Positions 53,684 through 61,876 of a stretch of DNA of 64,000 nucleotides are shown here, in pieces. The stretch comes from Ornithinibacillus xuwenensis (lineage in GTDB: Bacteria > Bacillota > Bacilli > Bacillales > Amphibacillaceae), in assembly GCF_039614845.1 (NCBI RefSeq), contig NZ_JBDIML010000003.1, forward strand, positions 496,001 through 560,000, written 5' to 3'. The notes beneath the pieces were generated by a model. The model was not told the DNA's origin. It was given only the letters and a program-made list of their open reading frames with translations, and made no database searches. A program made the translations under genes and the position numbers. Numbering within the stretch: the stretch's first letter is position 1; each line of letters begins with the position of its first letter.

Positions 53684-54874
53684 TTATTCCTGCTCGTCAT
53701 TTGCTTTATGGAATAGTGCCTCTGGTATCATTTCAAAACCTTCAATTAAAGGATTTTCTTCGACTTCAATCATCAAGCAAAGCTTTCCATCAAAGGTAAC
53801 TTGACGTACATATCGCAAGTCCTGTGGACTTACGGAAATATCCGCTACCTTTGTCTTTATTTTGATAGATTTAGACGTATATTTTGGTACAATATTATTT
53901 GCTTTAAACTCATATTTTTCATCATCAATGACGGTTTTAAATGCTGACTCTACCTTTTCGGTATCAACATCTTTTACACCACTATGCTTCAGAACTTTTT
54001 CTACATCCTTGTAGTCTAACCTTGGAATTTCTTCCTCTTCATTCTCTTCCATGACACGATGAATTTCATCATAAACATTGGATAGGGTAGAGGTATTAAT
54101 TTGGTCCCCCGTTACTTTCTTTACAATTTCCTCAAAAACAATTTTATCGTCTTGAGCAGTCATGGTTTCTTCTGCGTTCAATACTTCCTCAATAAAATGA
54201 TAGTTCAGCTCATACTTTTTTCCTGCAGAATAGAGTACATGATTAACATCTGCTGCATTATCCGTAAATGCAGGAAACAGAAATCCGGATATTGGTGCTT
54301 TCAGATTAATGATTGGATCAACGACAATATTATATTTGAACTCTTTTTCCACATAGTCGAACAATAATTCTTTCTTTGGATCTAGTGTTTTATTCATACT
54401 ACATAAAATATACGAATGGGAGTAAACCGTATCTCGTTCACTTTCTTCCGACTCTTCACTCCGCCTTTTCATCGGCTTCATGTATTCACCTCGAATGAAG
54501 GTTACGACAATATCCATTTCATATTGCTTATCCTTCAGCATTTTTTCTACGAGGCGAAGCATTTGTGCCTTCCATTCTTCCGTATCCTGACTTAAAAGAC
54601 CTTGGTGAAGAATGAGCTGACTATTATCTGCTACATCACGCTGGAACTTTAATTCAAATAACTTCTCATCCAGCTGTCCGGATAGTACTTTCTTAAAGTT
54701 ATCCATAAATAGCTCTTTCTGTTCCTGCTCTAGCATCTCAAAAGGGAAGCTTTGATGATGATAGATATCACTGGATTCCTTCATAATGTACACATAAAAA
54801 ATTTCATGTATTTTTAAAAGATCGTTATTTACTTTAAATTGTTTACGAAAGTTTGCGATGTCTTTTTTATTCAA
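53684..54874 (-). CDS. DUF4317 family protein
   Basis: This is a 396-aa soluble protein of the DUF4317 family, whose function is unknown. It opens NKKDIANFRKQFKVNNDLLKIHEIFYVYIMKES, the usual family beginning, and contains KRRSEESEESERDTVYSHSYILCSMNKTL. The start codon is TTG 54874, nine bases after AGGAG. No membrane segment or catalytic motif is visible. It is a single gene between the TetR gene and the zinc locus. Confidence 0.83.
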   Translation of the reverse strand: MNKKDIANFRKQFKVNNDLLKIHEIFYVYIMKESSDIYHHQSFPFEMLEQEQKELFMDNFKKVLSGQLDEKLFELKFQRDVADNSQLILHQGLLSQDTEEWKAQMLRLVEKMLKDKQYEMDIVVTFIRGEYMKPMKRRSEESEESERDTVYSHSYILCSMNKTLDPKKELLFDYVEKEFKYNIVVDPIINLKAPISGFLFPAFTDNAADVNHVLYSAGKKYELNYHFIEEVLNAEETMTAQDDKIVFEEIVKKVTGDQINTSTLSNVYDEIHRVMEENEEEEIPRLDYKDVEKVLKHSGVKDVDTEKVESAFKTVIDDEKYEFKANNIVPKYTSKSIKIKTKVADISVSPQDLRYVRQVTFDGKLCLMIEVEENPLIEGFEMIPEALFHKANDEQE

Positions 54875-55014
54875 ATTTGTACACTCCTAGGCTAGTAATC
54901 AATAAAAATAATTCTAATGCGCATTCTTTCATTTTATCATAAATAGAGTTAGTTTCTCCTGTATCTTTTTTGTAATTTGTTCAATAGTTTTTCCTTCTAC
55001 TTGAAAAATCTGCA

Positions 55015-55054
55015 ATCAAAAAAGACAGGAAAATTTTACCCTGTCTTTTTTGAT
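55015..55054 (-). terminator. Terminator of the zinc-starvation operon
   Basis: Perfect 15-base arms (from ATCAAAAAAGACAGG) lie 14 bases after the S14 stop and end in a T6 tract. Confidence 0.88.
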
Positions 55055-55067
55055 CACGTTTGATCTT

Positions 55068-55337
55068 CTACCAACTAGATTTCTTCACCCCAGGCACCTG
55101 ACCTTTATGCGCGTATTCTCGAAAAGCAATTCGTGACATGCCAAACTTCCGCATGTAACCTCTTGGTCGCCCTGTAACAGCGCAACGGTTCTGCAGCCTT
55201 GTTGGGGAAGAATCTCGAGGAAGTCTTCGAAGCGCTTCATAGTCTCCTTTTTCCTTCAGTTCTCTTCTAATAGTCGCATACCTTTCTACCATTGCTTGCT
55301 GTTTTAACGCTTTCGCTACCTTTGATTTCTTTGCCAT
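55068..55337 (-). CDS. rpsN: 30S ribosomal protein S14, zinc-independent form
   Basis: This is an 89-aa S14 with RLQNRCAVTGRPRGYMRKFGMSRIAFREYAHKGQVPGVKKSSW at the end. The zinc-type S14 has two C-x-x-C pairs and is about 61 aa; here only one cysteine remains and the protein is longer, so it is the zinc-free paralog. I start at ATG 55337 behind AAGGAGG. It lies last in the zinc-starvation operon. Under low zinc it would replace the Zn-binding S14 and free zinc for other proteins. Confidence 0.93.
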   Translation of the reverse strand: MAKKSKVAKALKQQAMVERYATIRRELKEKGDYEALRRLPRDSSPTRLQNRCAVTGRPRGYMRKFGMSRIAFREYAHKGQVPGVKKSSW

Positions 55338-55363
55338 GTTTGCTTTATCCTCCTTACTTCTAT

Positions 55364-56563
55364 TTAAACAGATTGAATCGTCCACTCGAATGGATCTGGT
55401 AACGTGCTCCAATCCCTTTCCATCTCTTCTGGTGTTAACAGACATTTTTCCAATTCATTTATAATTTCTTCTTTATCTAAATCAATTCCAATAAAAACAA
55501 GCTGAGTTTTACGGTCTCCATACTCTGGGTGCCATGATCGCAACACCTCCGGATTTTCCCGTAAAATCACTTCTCTTCTTTGCTCCGAAAGAGCTGCCAC
55601 CCAATAAGTGACCGGCTCGATATTAGCAGCTAGACCGGCTTGTGAAAGTAAAATAGCAAAGTCGTTACGCGTTGCACACCACATAATTCCCTTAGCTCTT
55701 ATAATATTATCTGGCATCGTCTCTATAAACCTTAGTATGCGAGCAGAGTGAAAAGGAAGCACTCGTTCATAGACAAACGAACCAATTCCATATTCTTCAG
55801 TCTCCGGCACATGCTGATCTGGTCCATTGGTTAACTCTTTCAACCAACCCGCAGAAGAGCTTGCTTTATCAAAATTAAAGGAATTCGTATGTAGAATTTC
55901 TTTTGGGTTTACTGCTCCATAGGATGTTTTAATGAACTTAGCTTCTGGCTGTAATTTTTTTAATACTTTTTCTAACTTAACCAAATCAGCTTCATCAACT
56001 AAATCACACTTATTCAGAATAAGTACATCACAAAATTCAATCTGATCAATCAGTAAATCCGATATTTCTCGTTCATCATATTCAGATACAGCTTCTTTTC
56101 TATCCAGTAAGCTTTCACCAGAACCAAAATCATGCCAGAAGCGACTCGCATCCACGACAGTGACCATTGTATCTAATGTACAATGCTGATTTAGATCAAT
56201 ACCTAATTGATCATCCATATAGGAAAAAGTCTGTGCTACCGGAATCGGTTCACTAATCCCCGTAGATTCAATGAGAATATAATCAAACCTGCCATCCTTC
56301 GTTAGTTTCTCTACCTCTATTAGCAAATCTTCACGCAATGTACAGCAAATACAACCATTAGATAATTCTACAAGCTGCTCATCCACTCTGGATAATGTTC
56401 CTTCATTCTCAACCAGCCCCACATCAATATTTATTTCACTCATGTCATTTACAATAACAGCAACTTTTAAGCCCTCTCTATTATGTAAAACATGATTAAG
56501 CAGGGTTGTTTTTCCAGACCCTAGATAACCGCTAAGAACCGTAACCGGAATCTTTTTCTTCAT
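55364..56563 (-). CDS. zagA: COG0523 zinc metallochaperone GTPase, ZagA/YciC type
   Basis: This is a 399-aa GTPase closely following the ZagA/YciC pattern. It has Walker A LSGYLGSGKTTLLNH, the metal motif NGCICCTLREDLL near residue 73, ESTGISEPIPVAQ, VVDASRFWHDF, LNKCDL as G4, and the C-terminal CobW_C domain with WCATRNDFAIL and LVFIGIDLD. Known relatives are Zur-controlled and deliver zinc or support folate synthesis in zinc starvation. It follows the second COG0523 gene by 49 bases. Confidence 0.93.
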   Translation of the reverse strand: MKKKIPVTVLSGYLGSGKTTLLNHVLHNREGLKVAVIVNDMSEINIDVGLVENEGTLSRVDEQLVELSNGCICCTLREDLLIEVEKLTKDGRFDYILIESTGISEPIPVAQTFSYMDDQLGIDLNQHCTLDTMVTVVDASRFWHDFGSGESLLDRKEAVSEYDEREISDLLIDQIEFCDVLILNKCDLVDEADLVKLEKVLKKLQPEAKFIKTSYGAVNPKEILHTNSFNFDKASSSAGWLKELTNGPDQHVPETEEYGIGSFVYERVLPFHSARILRFIETMPDNIIRAKGIMWCATRNDFAILLSQAGLAANIEPVTYWVAALSEQRREVILRENPEVLRSWHPEYGDRKTQLVFIGIDLDKEEIINELEKCLLTPEEMERDWSTLPDPFEWTIQSV

Positions 56564-56612
56564 ATATATTCTCCTTCCTACTCTTTAATTCGTAACCATT
56601 TCGATTTATAAC

Positions 56613-57602
56613 TCAAAAGGTAAAATATTCATCCATGCAATACCGAAATGATCTGTTAAGCTCCTCTGCTTTAAGATTACTCCCTATGAAAACGAGTTCA
56701 CTCTTTCGATTTTCATCTCCTTTCCACCTTCTGTCCTCCTTACTAGCAAATAGCATATGTACACCTTGAAATATCACGCGATATTCTGAATCCTTTATAT
56801 TCAATATTCCTTTATAGCGATACAAAGCCTCTCCTTCTATCTGAACCAAATAAGAAAACCACTTATTTACCCGTTCTACTATTAAAGGCTGTTCTGATTT
56901 TAAAACAATAGAATTTACATTGTCATCATGATGATGATGATGATGCGTATCAATTAATAAGTTTGGATGGATTTTAAGCTTTTCACTTAATTCAAATGAT
57001 CTTACATCTAAAAGTTTATTAATCGGAACTTCACTGTTGGTCGTGCAAATCATTTCAGCAGTAGCATTCATTTGTTTAATTCGCTGCTTTAACTCCTCCA
57101 ATTCCCGAATAGATACTAAATCCGTCTTATTCATCAGAATTAAATCTGCAAAGGCAATCTGTTCCTGTGCTACTTTTTCTTCTAAATGAAGTGGTAAATG
57201 CTTGGCATCTATTACCGTGCAAATACTGTCAATTTCAAACCAATATGACATAACCTCGTCCATTAAAAAGGTTTGAATAACTGGAGCAGGACTTGCTAGA
57301 CCTGTAGTCTCAATAATAATTCGACTAAGCTGTATTTCCCGTCTATTCATTTTAATAATTAAGTCCTTTAGTACATGAATCAAATCTGCTCGAACATTAC
57401 AACAAATACACCCTTTGTTAATCTCAATAATCTCTTCTTTTGTCTTAATTACAAGCTCAGAATCGATACCTATTTCACCAAATTCATTAATAATAACACC
57501 AGCATGTTGGTTTCGTTTATCTCCGAGCAGTCGATTTAGTAACGTTGTTTTTCCAGCTCCTAAAAAACCGGTTAGGATGGTAACAGGAATTTTATGTGGC
57601 AT
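56613..57602 (-). CDS. COG0523 GTPase with histidine-rich linker
   Basis: This is a 329-aa GTPase paralogous to the one downstream. It has Walker A LTGFLGAGKTTLLNR, metal motif KGCICCNVRADLI, ETTGLASPAPVIQTF, VIDAKHLPLH and LMNKTDL as G4. A run of six histidines (THHHHHHDD, near residue 220) between GTPase and CobW_C domains should bind zinc or nickel. Pairing with zagA and ZinT makes zinc the likely metal. AAAGGAGG precedes ATG 57602. Confidence 0.88.
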   Translation of the reverse strand: MPHKIPVTILTGFLGAGKTTLLNRLLGDKRNQHAGVIINEFGEIGIDSELVIKTKEEIIEINKGCICCNVRADLIHVLKDLIIKMNRREIQLSRIIIETTGLASPAPVIQTFLMDEVMSYWFEIDSICTVIDAKHLPLHLEEKVAQEQIAFADLILMNKTDLVSIRELEELKQRIKQMNATAEMICTTNSEVPINKLLDVRSFELSEKLKIHPNLLIDTHHHHHHDDNVNSIVLKSEQPLIVERVNKWFSYLVQIEGEALYRYKGILNIKDSEYRVIFQGVHMLFASKEDRRWKGDENRKSELVFIGSNLKAEELNRSFRYCMDEYFTF

Positions 57603-57626
57603 ATGAACCTCCTTTATTGAATAAAA

Positions 57627-57662
57627 CCTAACACAAGGAGTTCGAAACCTCCCTGTGTTAGG
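57627..57662 (-). terminator. Terminator after zinT
   Basis: CCTAACACA pairs with TGTGTTAGG and an inner GGAGG/CTCC pair extends the stem. It lies 25 bases beyond the zinT stop, so the downstream zinc genes depend on read-through or their own promoter. Confidence 0.75.
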
Positions 57663-57686
57663 AATTAATCTATCGCGAAATTGAAA

Positions 57687-58682
57687 TTAATGTGCAAGCA
57701 TTTCTGCTACAATCCCATCACCATCTAATTCAGATGGATAGTATGTTGGCCAATTCTCAAGCTGTTCCAATAAAGCTTGTCGGTCATCTCCCCAATAAAG
57801 GTGGAAATGATGAGCATCTGTTGGATATATACTATGGTCACTGAATTGAATGTAAGTAGGAACTCCTTCTACTCCTTCTTCGTGCTTAAAGATGTAACGA
57901 ACACCTCTGTTCCCTTTCTCATACTCTAAGATTTCATATCCATCATACGTAAATTCACCTGAATATTCTTCTCCATTTTTGTGAAAGGTCACCATATTAC
58001 CTACTATTTCAATACGATCAACATCTGTTTGATAACCTATCTCATAGTAAGCTTTATATTCTTCAGCTGTCTTACTATCATCTTCTTTTTCTTTATGAGC
58101 AAACACTTCATCCAATGTACCATCTAGTAAATATGGATAGACAGATTGCCAATCGCCCGCCCAATCCGATAATGAACGATCCTCTATTTGACTATCTTCA
58201 AAGTATCCTTCATAAATTTTTTGCATATCGTCATCATGTTCATGCCCATGGTCATGTCCGTGATGATCATCAATGGTGATGGTTACCGGCTCTGATTCTG
58301 CGATAACTTCATGGTCATCCCCATACAGCACGGCCTTAATTTGGATACCATCGGTAGTAGCTTCTCCTTCATAACGCTCGCTAGTTTGGCCATCTACTAT
58401 CTCCCACTCTTGGGCGTTAAGGCCCAAAGTAAACCAATGCCAATGAGGTTGAGCAACTTCTTCATTCGTATTCGCGCTTAATTCAACAAGATCTCCAGTA
58501 TGATAGTGTTCAGCTACCCCAGCTACTGTCACACTTATTTCAACTGCTTCTTCACCTGAATCGGAAGATGATTCTTCTACAGATTCTGATGAACCATTCT
58601 CAGATGACGCCGCGTCTTGACAACCCACCAGAAGAAATATAACCCCTAGTGCCCCTAGCCATTTCCAAGTATGTATTTTCAT
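57687..58682 (-). CDS. zinT: ZinT-like zinc-binding lipoprotein
   Basis: This is a 331-aa extracytoplasmic zinc-binding lipoprotein. The signal ends LLVGC at residues 17-21. A Ser/Glu-rich linker follows, then a domain of about 110 residues with DLVELSANTNEEVAQPHWHWF. A His/Asp tract (DDHHGHDHGHEHDDD, near residue 140) and the ZinT domain (YEGYFEDSQIEDRSLSDWAGDWQSVYPYLLDG ... AHHFHLYWGDD) end the protein. This is the ZinT/AdcA-II type C-domain that captures zinc. It is first in the zinc locus and controlled by the double Zur box. Confidence 0.92.
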   Translation of the reverse strand: MKIHTWKWLGALGVIFLLVGCQDAASSENGSSESVEESSSDSGEEAVEISVTVAGVAEHYHTGDLVELSANTNEEVAQPHWHWFTLGLNAQEWEIVDGQTSERYEGEATTDGIQIKAVLYGDDHEVIAESEPVTITIDDHHGHDHGHEHDDDMQKIYEGYFEDSQIEDRSLSDWAGDWQSVYPYLLDGTLDEVFAHKEKEDDSKTAEEYKAYYEIGYQTDVDRIEIVGNMVTFHKNGEEYSGEFTYDGYEILEYEKGNRGVRYIFKHEEGVEGVPTYIQFSDHSIYPTDAHHFHLYWGDDRQALLEQLENWPTYYPSELDGDGIVAEMLAH

Positions 58683-58703
58683 AACGTCAAATCACTCCTC
58701 TCT

Positions 58704-58740
58704 AAATCGTAATCATTACGAATCGTAATGATTACGATTT
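58704..58740. promoter_or_regulatory. Two adjoining Zur boxes
   Basis: TCGTAATCATTACGA (58707-58721) and TCGTAATGATTACGA (58723-58737) are each perfect palindromes matching the Bacillus Zur core TCGTAATNATTACGA. They are 16 bases apart centre to centre and together form one larger palindrome. They lie just below the -10 box of zinT. Confidence 0.93.
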
Positions 58741-58742
58741 AT

Positions 58743-58772
58743 ATATTACAGTGACCCATAGTAGAACGTCAA
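58743..58772 (-). promoter_or_regulatory. zinT promoter
   Basis: TTGACG (58767-58772) and TAATAT (58743-58748) are 18 bases apart on the minus strand. The Zur boxes cover the start site directly downstream, which would block transcription in zinc-replete cells. Confidence 0.7.
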
Positions 58773-58837
58773 GTATTTTTATTATTTTTTGGTTGCCTTT
58801 TTTTAAAAGGTTATTGTTTTTAGGTTATCAATTCAAT

Positions 58838-58907
58838 AAATGTAAAAAGTATTTGACATTTCCGAAGCTAATGTTACAATAATTAATGTCAAATACTTTT
58901 TACATTT
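58838..58907. repeat. Perfect 23-bp inverted repeat around the promoter of the XRE pair
   Basis: The arms 58838-58860 and 58885-58907 are exact reverse complements, with 24 bases between. Each arm holds an 18-base imperfect palindrome TGT-x-AAA-N4-TTT-x-ACA (58841-58858, 58887-58904), which looks like an XRE-dimer site. The promoter TTGACA (58853-58858)-16-TACAAT (58875-58880) begins in the first arm, and the second arm covers the early transcript. This predicts tight self-repression by the downstream XRE protein. Confidence 0.75.
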
Positions 58908-58927
58908 TATTAAGGAGGAAACCAAAA

Positions 58928-59230
58928 ATGGATTGGGTAAAAATTGTGTATTCCGTCATATTGTTAGTTTGTGGAATTTTGATTCTTGTTGTGGCAAGTT
59001 CTCGAAAAGGTGATGAAAGAAGGGAATATATCAAAGCAAAAGCACAATCATATTCATTTGTCGTCGTTATAGGTGTGCTGATTTTAGAAGTGGCACAATC
59101 CATTTATCTAGCTTTTCAAGAGAATACTACAAATAATGGGTATGCAATTTCACCAATAATGTTTCTGACGCTGATTTTAATTATATACCTTGTAACGTTA
59201 CTAATTTACAGAAAAAAATTCGGTGATTAA
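58928..59230 (+). CDS. Small membrane protein, DUF2178-like
   Basis: This is a 100-aa protein with three hydrophobic segments (residues 6-22, 41-58 and 75-93). The first loop carries a charged stretch SSRKGDERREYIKAKAQSYSF, the pattern of DUF2178-like membrane proteins that are commonly paired with small XRE regulators. I start at ATG 58928, nine bases after AAGGAGG. It abuts the XRE gene by one base and should be co-translated. Function unknown; a sensor or inhibitor of its regulator is possible. Confidence 0.75.
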   Translation: MDWVKIVYSVILLVCGILILVVASSRKGDERREYIKAKAQSYSFVVVIGVLILEVAQSIYLAFQENTTNNGYAISPIMFLTLILIIYLVTLLIYRKKFGD

Positions 59231-59434
59231 ATGAAAAATCACATAAAAGAATTAAGAAAAGTAGCTAAATTATCGCAGGATGAACTGGCGAAACACTGTA
59301 AGGTATCCAGGCAAACAATAAATGCAATTGAAAATGATAAATACGATCCTACTCTACAATTAGCGTTTGACATAGCCGCTGTATTAGATACAACAGTAGA
59401 TAAGCTTTTCATCAGTGGTTCTATTAGAAAGTGA
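59231..59434 (+). CDS. Small XRE-family regulator (YozG/Cro type)
   Basis: This is a 67-aa DNA-binding protein made of a single helix-turn-helix (ELRKVAKLSQDELAKHCKVSRQTINAIENDKYDPTLQLAFDIAAVL) with a short tail DTTVDKLFISGSIRK. This is the size and pattern of YvaO/YozG-like regulators that pair with small membrane proteins. It directly follows the membrane-protein gene and very likely binds the inverted repeat at 58838-58907 to repress its own operon. No ribosome site precedes its ATG, so coupled translation is expected. Confidence 0.88.
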   Translation: MKNHIKELRKVAKLSQDELAKHCKVSRQTINAIENDKYDPTLQLAFDIAAVLDTTVDKLFISGSIRK

Positions 59435-59576
59435 TAATTTGATCCCATATCGAAGTTTTTTTATGTACTAATCAAGGTTTCGTCATTTTCTACGATATCT
59501 TGCAATTGGTTTAAACCAAGGTGAAAACAGCCTTTTTAACAATTGTTTCTACCCCGGGTATAAAAAACCGAAAGCA

Positions 59577-59604
59577 AAAAGACAGGACAAGTTTCCTGTC
59601 TTTT
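59577..59604 (-). terminator. Terminator of the ABC-F gene
   Basis: AAAAAGACAGGA pairs with TCCTGTCTTTT 40 bases beyond the ABC-F stop and ends in a T tract on the minus strand. Confidence 0.8.
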
Positions 59605-59643
59605 ATACATTTCGTGATATCCACTCTATTCTCTAATCCGCTT

Positions 59644-61581
59644 TTAATTTGAAATAGAGCTTAGCCATAAATCTGTTGCCGATTCCAGTTCTTTATTTAG
59701 TTGAACCTTGGTTTGATATAAGTCTTGAAGTTCCTCATATTCGAGCTCATCGCCTTCCATGGCTAACGCTAAATCTTGTAGTTCCTTTTCGATTCTTTCA
59801 ATTTTAATTAGTAGTTTATCAAGGTCTAAATCTTTCTTTTCAATTGGTGTGTCACTTATTTTTCGGTCAAGTTTGTTCAAGTCTTGAGCTGTCTCCTTTT
59901 TCTCCTTTTCCAGTCTTAACTTCTCTTTCTCATTTCGGTAATCATCGTAATTTCCAAGATAGCTTTTTATAGTATTGTCCTCTACTGCAATCACTCGATC
60001 ACTCATTTTATTAATAAAATAACGATCATGTGAGATAAAAAATATGGTGCCTTGAAAATCTTCAAGTGCCTCTTCCAGCGTTTCAATCGAATCAATATCT
60101 AAATGATTTGTTGGCTCATCTAGGATTAATAGATTTATCTCTTGAAACAACAGGATCGCAAGCTTGAGGCGAATTCTCTCCCCACCTGATAAATGCTTTA
60201 CCTTTTTATAGACGTTTGACTTGTAAAACATAAATTTAGCAAGATATTCTCGAGCCTTTCCTTCTAGAATTGAAATACCCTCACGAAAAGCTTCAATTAA
60301 CATTAACTCTTCATTAGGAAACGTAATTTTTTGCGGCAAGTAAGCTGCTTTTACACTCGCACCAAATTCAATACTTCCTGAATCAGGCTGTTCTTCCCCC
60401 AACAGCATTCTAACAAAGGTAGTTTTTCCACTTCCGTTAGGACCGATAAGACCGACTCGTTCCCCGTAACGAATCATGACATCTGCATTTTTAAAGATTG
60501 CTTTCTCATTGTAGCTTTTCGTAAGGGACTTGGCTTTAATCGTTTCATCTCCAGACCGTTCAAACCGTTTAAAGTCTAGACGCATATTTTTTCGTTGCGT
60601 ATTCGGTCTTTCGATTTGCTCCATTTTTTCTAGTTTCTTTTGAATACTCGCAGCTCTTCTAAAGAATTTATTATTATCCGCTCTCATAGCCCAATCCCTT
60701 AAATCCTTGACTGTTTGCTCCATTGTATTCATCTTCTTCTGTTGTTGTCGATATTGCTCCAATTGGATGCGTATATTTTCTTCCTTTTGGCTAACAAACG
60801 AAGAATAATTTCCCTTGTAGCTAACAGACTTCCCATCCTCTACTTCAACAATTTTTGTCGCAACATGATCAAGAAAATAACGGTCATGTGAAACAATGAG
60901 AACGATTCCTTTATAGCTTTTCAGGTAGCTTTCTAACCATTCAATAGATTCCATATCCAAATGATTCGTCGGTTCGTCAAGCAGCAATATCTCTGGACTG
61001 TGAATGAGTAGCTTTCCAAGAATAACGGTCGTTTTTTCCCCACCACTTAAGGAATCAAAGTCACGAAGTAGAAAGCTTTCAGCAAATTTCAGCCCTGTAC
61101 ACACTTTACTTAACTTCCCCTCACGGTCATAGCCACCTTTTACTTCAAATAATTGGACTAAATCACTGTACTTATTTAATGCTCTTTCTAAAGCACTTCC
61201 TTCCACACTTTTCATTTGTTCCTCTAATTCGTGCATTTGTTTTTCAATCTGATCAATTTCACTAAACGCAATGTTGAGAATATCCCTTACTTTTAAGCCT
61301 TGTGGGTACTCAGGCATTTGTTCCAAATAAGCTATTGTCGCATCACGAGGTATCATATGAAGTAATCCCTCATCATATCCATAGCTTGACGTTTGTGGAT
61401 AGCCTGGGTAATAATTCATCGGTTCTAAGCCTGCAATCACCTTTAAAATGGTACTTTTTCCACTACCATTCACACCAACAATTCCAACCCGCTCACCACC
61501 ATAAGCTTCAAAGGTGATGTCTTCCACCACGAGCGTTGCTTCCATATATTTTTTAATACCAGTTAATTTTAGCTCTAACAT
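59644..61581 (-). CDS. ABC-F family ribosome-acting ATPase
   Basis: This is a 645-aa soluble protein with two ATPase domains and no membrane segment. Domain 1 has GVNGSGKSTI, SLSGGEKTTVILGKLL and LLLDEPTNHLD; domain 2 has GPNGSGKTTF, HLSGGERIRLKLAILL and LILDEPTNHLD. A charged linker of about 80 residues lies between, and a C-terminal coiled coil of about 110 residues ends the protein. I start at ATG 61581 behind AAGGAAGG. Antibiotic-resistance ABC-F proteins of this shape displace drugs from the ribosome; a housekeeping ABC-F role is the alternative. The leader with attenuator features favours the resistance type. Confidence 0.85.
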   Translation of the reverse strand: MLELKLTGIKKYMEATLVVEDITFEAYGGERVGIVGVNGSGKSTILKVIAGLEPMNYYPGYPQTSSYGYDEGLLHMIPRDATIAYLEQMPEYPQGLKVRDILNIAFSEIDQIEKQMHELEEQMKSVEGSALERALNKYSDLVQLFEVKGGYDREGKLSKVCTGLKFAESFLLRDFDSLSGGEKTTVILGKLLIHSPEILLLDEPTNHLDMESIEWLESYLKSYKGIVLIVSHDRYFLDHVATKIVEVEDGKSVSYKGNYSSFVSQKEENIRIQLEQYRQQQKKMNTMEQTVKDLRDWAMRADNNKFFRRAASIQKKLEKMEQIERPNTQRKNMRLDFKRFERSGDETIKAKSLTKSYNEKAIFKNADVMIRYGERVGLIGPNGSGKTTFVRMLLGEEQPDSGSIEFGASVKAAYLPQKITFPNEELMLIEAFREGISILEGKAREYLAKFMFYKSNVYKKVKHLSGGERIRLKLAILLFQEINLLILDEPTNHLDIDSIETLEEALEDFQGTIFFISHDRYFINKMSDRVIAVEDNTIKSYLGNYDDYRNEKEKLRLEKEKKETAQDLNKLDRKISDTPIEKKDLDLDKLLIKIERIEKELQDLALAMEGDELEYEELQDLYQTKVQLNKELESATDLWLSSISN

Positions 61582-61662
61582 AAAAATTCCTTCCTTCATC
61601 CATAATGTTCGTTATACCATTATTGGACAGGCCAGGTTGACTTTCACTATTTAGATGTACAA

Positions 61663-61701
61663 CAAAAAAAGACCATAAGAAGATTTATCTTCTTACAGTC
61701 T
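61663..61701 (-). terminator. Leader terminator (putative attenuator) upstream of the ABC-F gene
   Basis: On the minus strand AGAC-TAAGAAGAT pairs with ATCTTCTTA-GTCT and ends in seven T residues, about 82 bases before the ABC-F start. A terminator placed here, before the gene it should serve, is expected of a leader attenuator. Its 5' arm begins at the stop codon of a small ORF. Confidence 0.8.
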
Positions 61702-61735
61702 ATGTGAATATAATTTTGGCACACAAAAACAGCAT
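61700..61735 (-). CDS. Putative leader peptide MLFLCAKIIFT
   Basis: This 11-codon ORF starts at ATG 61735 with AAGCGG six bases upstream and ends at TAG 61700-61702. That stop lies in the first bases of the leader terminator's 5' arm. A ribosome stalled by a drug at the end of this ORF would cover the arm and prevent the terminator from forming. That is how ribosome-mediated attenuation of vmlR-type genes works. No other gene can be placed here. Translation is inferred. Confidence 0.5.
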   Translation of the reverse strand: MLFLCAKIIFT

Positions 61736-61762
61736 AAAATGCCGCTTCGTGCATACCTGTAT

Positions 61763-61782
61763 TCAAGAACAGCCGTTCTTGA
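61763..61782 (-). other. Small hairpin in the ABC-F leader
   Basis: TCAAGAAC and GTTCTTGA are perfect eight-base arms with a four-base loop, 28 bases upstream of the leader ORF. It has no T tract and may stabilise or time the leader. Confidence 0.45.
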
Positions 61783-61846
61783 TGATGAAATTATAATCCC
61801 GTATCAGTAGTAAGTAACCTTCAAAAATTGCCTGATTCCTAATGGC

Positions 61847-61876
61847 ATAACAAATAAACCTAATAAATAAGGTCAA
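61847..61876 (-). promoter_or_regulatory. Predicted promoter of the ABC-F leader
   Basis: TTGACC (61871-61876) and TGTTAT (61847-61852) are 18 bases apart on the minus strand, which would give a leader of about 260 bases. A TATAAT at 61790-61795, with a poor -35, is a second possible start closer to the ORF. Confidence 0.5.

Noticed and set aside
56925..56944. ATGATG-type triplet repeat
   Set aside because: It is the complement of six histidine codons inside a COG0523 gene, not a regulatory or satellite repeat.
61804..61848. 14-codon ORF MPLGIRQFLKVTYY in the ABC-F leader
   Set aside because: Its ATG overlaps the predicted -10 box and no good ribosome site precedes it, so it is unlikely to be translated if the promoter is right.
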